From DASUPK01 sp963833375 (GTDB lineage: Bacteria; Actinomycetota; Thermoleophilia; Solirubrobacterales; 70-9): a stretch of 64,000 nt of DNA. The stretch covers positions 434,001 to 498,000 of the forward strand of contig CAWHXR010000010.1 of assembly GCA_963833375.1 (NCBI GenBank), given 5' to 3'. Shown here in pieces: positions 59,913-64,000 of the stretch. Within the stretch, counting starts at the first letter, position 1. The number at the start of each line of letters is the position of its first letter. The position numbers and the translations under genes are program-made. The notes beneath the pieces are model-generated. The model saw nothing but the letters and a program-made list of their open reading frames with translations. It was not told the DNA's origin and made no database searches.

Positions 59913-60383
59913 ATGAGGAAGCTGATCAGTGCCTGCGCCGTTTGCGCGGTGGCCGTCGGTCTGGTGGCCGTCCCGGGCGCGCAGGGCGTGAAGAGTGCCA
60001 AGCAGGTCGGCGGGACCGTGAGCGTGAGCGTGACGCCGAATCCGCTGCCGAATGCGACCACGAGCGTCGCCGCCAGTGGGAACGTGGCCAGCAACAGCGG
60101 CTGCCGCAAGGATCGGACGATCCGCTTCCACTGGGTGAACGGGACGACTGTCGGCCCTGAGGTCGGCACGGCGACCAGCCGCTCGAATGGCAACTACACC
60201 GCCACGCTGCCCCGGCCCACCGACACCGCTCCGACTACGACCAGCGTCACTCTGCGCGCGACCGTCGATGCGGTGACCCGGAAGGTCGGCAGCAAGAAGA
60301 AGGGCAAGAGGAACAAGAAGGGTCGCGCCTTCAACTGTCTTGCCATCAGTGGCGACAGCGCGGCGGTGACTCTCACCCCGTGA
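59913..60383 (+). CDS. Small secreted protein, function unknown
   Basis: 156 residues with a signal peptide (LISACAVCAVAVGLVAVPGA). The mature protein is Thr/Ser/Val-rich, likely an immunoglobulin-like beta sandwich (VSVSVTPNPLPNATTSVAAS), with two cysteines (SGCRKDR and FNCLAI) and a basic insert (GSKKKGKRNKKGR). Resembles in design the proteins at 3368 and 62015. GGGAGAGGTGGGAACG precedes the ATG. Its stop TGA starts an interspersed repeat, and a clear terminator follows. Confidence 0.75.
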   Translation: MRKLISACAVCAVAVGLVAVPGAQGVKSAKQVGGTVSVSVTPNPLPNATTSVAASGNVASNSGCRKDRTIRFHWVNGTTVGPEVGTATSRSNGNYTATLPRPTDTAPTTTSVTLRATVDAVTRKVGSKKKGKRNKKGRAFNCLAISGDSAAVTLTP

Positions 60384-60423
60384 TGTGAGGGTGCTCCGAA
60401 GGCGAAGCCGAGGAGCAACCCGT
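60381..60423 (+). repeat. Interspersed palindromic repeat, copy 6
   Basis: TGATGTGAGGGTGCTCCG, GGCGAAGCC, GAGGAGCAACCCGT. Full-length copy, near-identical to copy 4. The first TGA is the stop codon of the preceding gene. Confidence 0.82.
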
Positions 60424-60448
60424 CTTGTGCAAGTGGCATCCAAGTGCC

Positions 60449-60483
60449 CAGAACGGCCCGCTTCGGCGGGTCGCTCTGTTTTT
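60449..60483 (+). terminator. Intrinsic terminator after the secreted-protein gene
   Basis: CAGA, CG and CCCGC pair with GCGGG, CG and TCTG around a TTCG tetraloop; TTTTT follows. Confidence 0.85.
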
Positions 60484-60493
60484 GGGGGCTCGA

Positions 60494-60499
60494 TAGCCT
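60494..60499 (+). promoter_or_regulatory. -10 box of the HIT gene
   Basis: TAGCCT, nine bases before ATG 60509, no ribosome binding site. Confidence 0.45.
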
Positions 60500-60508
60500 G
60501 CCGCCCGC

Positions 60509-60925
60509 ATGGCTGACGACTGCTTGTTCTGCGGCATCGTGGCCGGGTCGATCCCGAGCCAGAAGATCGACTCCGACGACCGGACGGTCTCCTTCATGGA
60601 CATCAACCCGGCGACCCCGGGACATGCGCTGGTGGTGCCGCGAGCCCACTCGGCGGACCTGCTGGAGATCGAGGCCAAGGACCTCTCGGCGACGACGCTG
60701 GCCGCGCAACGGCTGGCGGGACGGATGAAGGAGGTGCTGGGAGCAGACGGTGTCAATCTGCTCGTCTCGTGCGGGGCGGCCGCCTGGCAGACCGTGTTCC
60801 ACTTTCACATCCACGTCGTGCCCCGATACGAGGATGATCCGCTGCAGCTTCCGTGGATCCCCGAAGGCGGGGATCCCGATGAGATCGCGGCGATTGCCGC
60901 CAGACTGCGAGGAGAGAATGGCTGA
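60509..60925 (+). CDS. HIT-family nucleotide hydrolase/transferase
   Basis: 138 residues. CLFCGIVAGSIPSQKI (zinc-type Cys pair), INPATPGHALVVPRAHS and the histidine triad VFHFHIHVVPRY identify the HINT-like branch, which hydrolyses adenosine 5'-phosphoramidates. Length and order are typical. Overlaps the enoyl-CoA hydratase start by eight bases. Confidence 0.93.
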   Translation: MADDCLFCGIVAGSIPSQKIDSDDRTVSFMDINPATPGHALVVPRAHSADLLEIEAKDLSATTLAAQRLAGRMKEVLGADGVNLLVSCGAAAWQTVFHFHIHVVPRYEDDPLQLPWIPEGGDPDEIAAIAARLRGENG

Positions 60926-61718
60926 CAGCGAGACGACCACGGCGGCACCGATCCGGGTGGAGCGCGACGGGAACGTCGCCTCGATGGTGCTGTCCAACCC
61001 GCCGCTGAACCTGTTCGGCGACGACGCGTGGGGGGCACTGATCGCCTGCATCGACCAGGTGGAGGGATCCGACGCGCGCGCCCTGGTCTGGCGCGCCGAG
61101 GGGGACATCTTCACCGGTGGCGTTGACGTCAAAAGCTTCAAGCGCGTCCAGAAGGAGGGGAGCGCATCCGACTCCTTCGGCTCCCTGATCCCGGTCGTGC
61201 AGCGCCTGGAGAAGCTGCCGATTCCGACCCTTGCGCTGGTCCACGGCCTCTGCCTGACGGCCGGCCTCGAGATCTCGCTGGGCTGCGACATGATCTGGGC
61301 GACCGAGTCGGCGCGGTTCGGCCTCGTCGAGGCGGTCGTCGGCCTCACCCCAGGAGCCGGCGGCACGCAGCGGATGGCCGAGCGGGCCGGACCGGCTCGG
61401 GCCGCGGAGTTCGTGATGAGCGGCGGCCTCTACGACGCCGCGACGCTCGAGCGCTGGAACGTCGTCAACCGCGTCGTCCCCGACGAACAGCTGCTCGAGA
61501 AGGGGATGAGGTTTGCGCACAAGCTCGCGAACGGGCCAACCGTCGCCCACGGTGCCACGAAGCGGATCATCCGCGGCTACCGCTCGGGTGGGGTGGGCGA
61601 AGCTGACCGCGTGACGCCCGACGTGTTCGCGGACCTGTTCGCCTCGGAGGACCTGAAGAACGCCTTGCAGAGCTTCCTCACCGAGGGGCCCGGCAAGGCG
61701 ACGTTCGAGGGGCGCTGA
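60918..61718 (+). CDS. Enoyl-CoA hydratase/isomerase-family protein
   Basis: 266 residues of the crotonase fold. The oxyanion-hole segments are FTGGVDVKSF and LTAGLEISLGCDM; the usual catalytic Glu of the second loop is replaced or shifted (VEAVVGLTPGAGGTQRMAE keeps EAVVG with Glu). It acts on a CoA thioester in fatty-acid or aromatic breakdown; the exact substrate is not deducible. GAGGAGAG precedes ATG 60918. Confidence 0.88.
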   Translation: MADSETTTAAPIRVERDGNVASMVLSNPPLNLFGDDAWGALIACIDQVEGSDARALVWRAEGDIFTGGVDVKSFKRVQKEGSASDSFGSLIPVVQRLEKLPIPTLALVHGLCLTAGLEISLGCDMIWATESARFGLVEAVVGLTPGAGGTQRMAERAGPARAAEFVMSGGLYDAATLERWNVVNRVVPDEQLLEKGMRFAHKLANGPTVAHGATKRIIRGYRSGGVGEADRVTPDVFADLFASEDLKNALQSFLTEGPGKATFEGR

Positions 61719-61728
61719 GCCGAAGCGC

Positions 61729-61734
61729 TACCCT
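61729..61734 (+). promoter_or_regulatory. -10 box of infA
   Basis: TACCCT, twelve bases before ATG 61747, no ribosome binding site. Confidence 0.4.
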
Positions 61735-61746
61735 GCCCGATCGCAG

Positions 61747-61965
61747 ATGGCGAAGGAAGAGAAGATCGAGATGGAGGGCGAGATCACCGAGGCCCTGCCC
61801 AACACCATGTTCCGCGTCAAGTTGGACAACGACCACGAGGTCCTCGGTCACATCTCGGGCAAGATGCGCCGCCACTACATCCGCATCCTTCCCGGGGACC
61901 GGGTCAAGATCGAGCTCTCCCCCTACGACCTCGATCGCGGCCGTATTACGTACCGCTACAAGTAG
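61747..61965 (+). CDS. infA: Translation initiation factor IF-1
   Basis: 72 residues, the standard S1-like OB fold: MEGEITEALPNTMFRVKLDN, HISGKMRRHYIRILPGDRVK, LDRGRITYRYK. It is placed alone between a hydratase and a secreted protein, away from the ribosomal protein operon that usually holds infA; a second copy may exist there. Confidence 0.95.
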   Translation: MAKEEKIEMEGEITEALPNTMFRVKLDNDHEVLGHISGKMRRHYIRILPGDRVKIELSPYDLDRGRITYRYK

Positions 61966-62014
61966 CCTGGGGCGGGCAGACAGGTTCCGCTCCACGAATC
62001 GGGGAGGGAAGCAA

Positions 62015-62431
62015 ATGAAGACCGTAGGAAAGGCAATCGCATTGTTCGCCGTCGCCGCGCTCTGCGTCGGCGCCTTCAGCGCCGTCGCAATGGCAGGCAA
62101 GAAGAAGAAGACGGTGGTCGTCTACTTCACCGGCAGCCCGAAGATCAACAAGGGTGGGAAGGTGACCGTGAAGGGCACGCTCAATACAGCCAGCGCCTGC
62201 AAGCCCTCCAGGGGGATGAGGCTCCAGGTGCTTGATGCGAACGGTGTGGTTCTCGACACGCTCGACGGGTCGACCTCTGATTCGAGCGGAAACTGGCAGG
62301 TGTCGGGACAGCTGCCGAGCAGCCTGCCGGCAGGCACGAACTCGGTTCGGGTGAAGGCCACCAAGCGAACCGCCGGGAAGTTCGTCTGCAAGGCCGGGGT
62401 CTCGACGCCGGTGGCGATACCCACCGGCTGA
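62015..62431 (+). CDS. Small secreted protein, function unknown
   Basis: 138 residues: signal peptide (AIALFAVAALCVGAFSAVAMA), a lysine run, then a beta-rich domain with VTVKGTLNTASACKPSRGMR, LQVLDANGVVLDTLDG and SVRVKATKRTAGKFVC. Two cysteines may pair. The pattern (Cys ... R-x-V/L strand, SGNWQVS loop) recalls carboxypeptidase-regulatory or Ig-like sandwiches. GGGGAGGG lies eight bases before the ATG. Same design as the proteins at 3368 and 59913. Confidence 0.75.
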   Translation: MKTVGKAIALFAVAALCVGAFSAVAMAGKKKKTVVVYFTGSPKINKGGKVTVKGTLNTASACKPSRGMRLQVLDANGVVLDTLDGSTSDSSGNWQVSGQLPSSLPAGTNSVRVKATKRTAGKFVCKAGVSTPVAIPTG

Positions 62432-62481
62432 GTTCCGGGACCCTTCGAATCCAGAAGCAGGCGAGGCGAGGAACCGTCTAC

Positions 62482-62495
62482 CTAATTACGATTAG
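62482..62495. promoter_or_regulatory. Palindrome over a -10 box
   Basis: CTAAT-TACG-ATTAG is a perfect inverted repeat in otherwise GC-rich DNA. TACGAT (62487-62492) inside it ends nine bases before GTG 62502. A repressor site is plausible. Confidence 0.4.
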
Positions 62496-62501
62496 ACGCC
62501 T

Positions 62502-62615
62502 GTGTTCGGATTCAGGGGTACAAACCGGCTGCTGGCGCTGCTGGTCGTCTTCGCTCTTGCCCTGATCCTGGTGCTCTGCGCGATCCTGCTCTCGACGCAG
62601 CCCTCGTCGGCCTAG
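62502..62615 (+). CDS. 37-residue single-helix membrane protein
   Basis: GTG 62502 opens MFGFRGTNRLL, a strong hydrophobic helix (ALLVVFALALILVLCAILL) and STQPSSA. No family recognised. A -10 box inside a palindrome precedes it at leaderless distance. Its stop overlaps the glycosidase stop by four bases in convergent orientation. Confidence 0.4.
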   Translation: MFGFRGTNRLLALLVVFALALILVLCAILLSTQPSSA

Positions 62616-63868
62616 CCGAGGTAGGATCCGGCGGCGGCCGGGTCCGGGTCCGCGAGCTCCGCGATCAGCGAGGACCAGCCGAATTTCTCGGCGCCGAGCC
62701 CTTCGCCGGAATAGGGCTCGTAGAACTCCCGCAGCCGCTCCTCGGCGACCGCGTCGCTGAGGCGCTTGGCCATCTCCATCGCCTCCGGGTCGTAGCCGTG
62801 GCGAAGCAGCCCCAGCCAGATCAGCCAGGCCGAGTTGATCCAGGTGGGGCCCCGCCAGTACAGGCGCCTCAACAGGCCCCTCCACATGCGGGGCTCGAAG
62901 CTCGGCTCCTCGGCGGAGACGGAGGTGGGAGGGAAGGGGAGCCAGTATCTGCGCTTGTCGAGCAGATGCTCCTCCACCAGCCGCCTGCCGATCGCCTCGG
63001 GCAGATCCGGAAGCGCCAGCGGCGCCAGCGCCGACCAGGTCGAGGTTCGCAGCCGATGCTCGCCGTTCGCCGGATCGGTTCGGTCCTCGTGGGCGACATC
63101 GCCGCGCGCGACGTCGAGGAAGAGCCCGCGCCGCTCGTCCCAGAGACGCTCGACGATCTGGGTCGTGATCGAGGGCTCGCCGGCGGCGACCCGCGCGAGG
63201 CACCAGAGGACGTTGGTGACGACCTCGCAGAGCAATGGGCCTCCGGCGTCGAGCACGCGACGGGCATCCCAGCCGAGGCGCCGGTTCCTGGCGATCAGGA
63301 AGGGGAAGAGCGGCCGCGCGTGGGCCCTCAGGCCCCAGATGGCGTCGAACTTGGGCGAGGAGTCCAGTCCGGACTCGTCGGGCTGGACGATCCAGAGCAG
63401 CCCGTCGCCGTCCAGGTCCCGGTTGGCCTCCAGCCAGCGGTGGTGGGCGGCGATCCGGGGCTCCGCGGCCGGATCGCCGACCGCGATCCGCCATGCCCAC
63501 GCCAGCAGAGGCGGCTGGATCGTCGACGTGTTGCGAGCATCCCGCGAGCTGACGTTGTAGGTCCAGCGGCGCTGCCAGTCGACGTGCCGGTGCCAGAAGA
63601 TCGTGTGGCCGATGAAGCCGTCCTCGGACCCACCGGCCAGCAGGCTGCGGAGCTCGCGCTCGGCGCGCGCGGGGTCGAAGCGGCGCCAGACGATCGCGTG
63701 GAAGCAGGAGTCCCAGTACCACTGCCACGGGTAGTGGCCGGGGCTGGGCCGCGAGTATCCGTAATGGACCCCGTCGCGCACCCCCTCCACCCAGTTGCCG
63801 CGCAAGGTCTCCTCGACGATGCGGAGGACCTTGTCGCGGACCCCAGCATCGAGGACCGTCTCGCTCAT
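62612..63868 (-). CDS. GH63-like (alpha/alpha)6 glycosidase (mannosylglycerate hydrolase type)
   Basis: 418 residues without a signal peptide. PGHYPWQWYWDSCFHAIVWRR given in part, STIQPPLLAWAW, LLWIVQPDESGLDSSPKFD and YWRGPTWINSAWLIWLGL are blocks of the GH63/trehalase-like toroid; the Asp in WDSC and the later Glu (YEPYSGEG) are candidate catalytic acids. Substrates in related enzymes are mannosylglycerate, glucosylglycerate or trehalose, which would fit osmolyte turnover. ATG overlaps the stop of the next upstream gene. Confidence 0.85.
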   Translation of the reverse strand: MSETVLDAGVRDKVLRIVEETLRGNWVEGVRDGVHYGYSRPSPGHYPWQWYWDSCFHAIVWRRFDPARAERELRSLLAGGSEDGFIGHTIFWHRHVDWQRRWTYNVSSRDARNTSTIQPPLLAWAWRIAVGDPAAEPRIAAHHRWLEANRDLDGDGLLWIVQPDESGLDSSPKFDAIWGLRAHARPLFPFLIARNRRLGWDARRVLDAGGPLLCEVVTNVLWCLARVAAGEPSITTQIVERLWDERRGLFLDVARGDVAHEDRTDPANGEHRLRTSTWSALAPLALPDLPEAIGRRLVEEHLLDKRRYWLPFPPTSVSAEEPSFEPRMWRGLLRRLYWRGPTWINSAWLIWLGLLRHGYDPEAMEMAKRLSDAVAEERLREFYEPYSGEGLGAEKFGWSSLIAELADPDPAAAGSYLG

Positions 63869-64000
63869 GCAGTCATCCGGCGCATCCCGCGCAGCGCGAA
63901 GAAGGTGAGCAGGGCGGCGAGGCCGAAGAGCGCCAGCAGGCCCGGCCAGGTGTCGCTCCAGGTGACCGGCCCGATGAAGCCCTGGCGCGCCGCTTCCACC
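63865..64000 (-). CDS. C-terminal end of a membrane protein, probably an ABC-2 type permease
   Basis: Only the last 44 codons are in view: VEAARQGFIGPVTWSDTWPG, a hydrophobic helix (LLALFGLAALLTFFAL) and RGMRRMTA, with the stop overlapping the glycosidase start (ATGA). A final helix after a short periplasmic loop is typical of ABC-2 permeases, but this is a guess from 44 residues. Confidence 0.5.
   Translation of the reverse strand, partial: VEAARQGFIGPVTWSDTWPGLLALFGLAALLTFFALRGMRRMTA

Overview
This is a 64 kb, high-GC (roughly 70 %) chromosomal window from an actinobacterium. CysO/CysM/Mec cysteine synthesis, GuaB3, an actinobacterial-type c-di-AMP riboswitch ahead of M23 peptidases, frequent GTG starts and many apparently leaderless genes all fit. 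Several genes (type 2 PyrF, DUF1152, small secreted beta-rich proteins) suggest the Thermoleophilia/Solirubrobacterales, but that placement is inference. There is no rRNA, convincing tRNA, CRISPR array, prophage or insertion sequence; the window is mostly housekeeping.

Layout. 1-6.8 kb: Fe-S assembly genes on the minus strand (Rrf2 regulator, sufC, sufS, sufU), then a SnoaL protein, a membrane-anchored GMC oxidoreductase and a Rieske ferredoxin; sufB and sufD are not in view. 6.8-9.7 kb: CapA-like protein, MarR regulator, HtpX-like protease, cupin. 9.7-17.3 kb: a sulfur/cysteine locus (rhodanese, rhodanese-MoeB fusion, CysO, CysM, an unknown protein, the JAMM protease Mec), interrupted by a polar amino-acid ABC transporter on the other strand. 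17-26 kb: uncharacterised families (DUF1152, DUF1802), hydantoinase/oxoprolinase A and B, NadB, an HDAC-family deacetylase. 26-36 kb: a large coiled-coil/HhH protein, an orphan Flp-type pilin, RNase PH, RdgB, a cation efflux protein, a roadblock protein, TldD/TldE, HU. 36-43 kb: PyrF, LysM protein, D,D-carboxypeptidase, PfkB kinase, GuaB3-GuaA. 42.6-48 kb: two M23 peptidases, one under a c-di-AMP riboswitch, and an OpuC-type osmolyte importer. 47.8-64 kb: L13-S9, GlmM, GlmS, AcpS, NAD(P)HX repair, alanine racemase, CCA transferase, HIT, enoyl-CoA hydratase, IF-1, a glycosidase.

Themes. (1) Cysteine: the rhodanese-MoeB protein would load sulfur on CysO, CysM joins it to a serine derivative and Mec releases cysteine; the two promoters of this locus share a palindrome. 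(2) Cell wall: GlmM, GlmS, Alr, the carboxypeptidase and M23 enzymes lie in one 25 kb stretch beside an osmolyte importer and a c-di-AMP switch. (3) Expression: at least fourteen genes have a TANNNT box 6-12 bases before the start codon and no ribosome binding site. (4) Repeats: one palindromic interspersed repeat occurs six times, and two intergenic tandem arrays of 27-28 bp units share a core.

Caution. Between 10.28 and 14.4 kb, and singly near 19.66 and 26.75 kb, conserved proteins are broken by single-base indels that can be undone without changing residues. These look like sequence errors more than decay.
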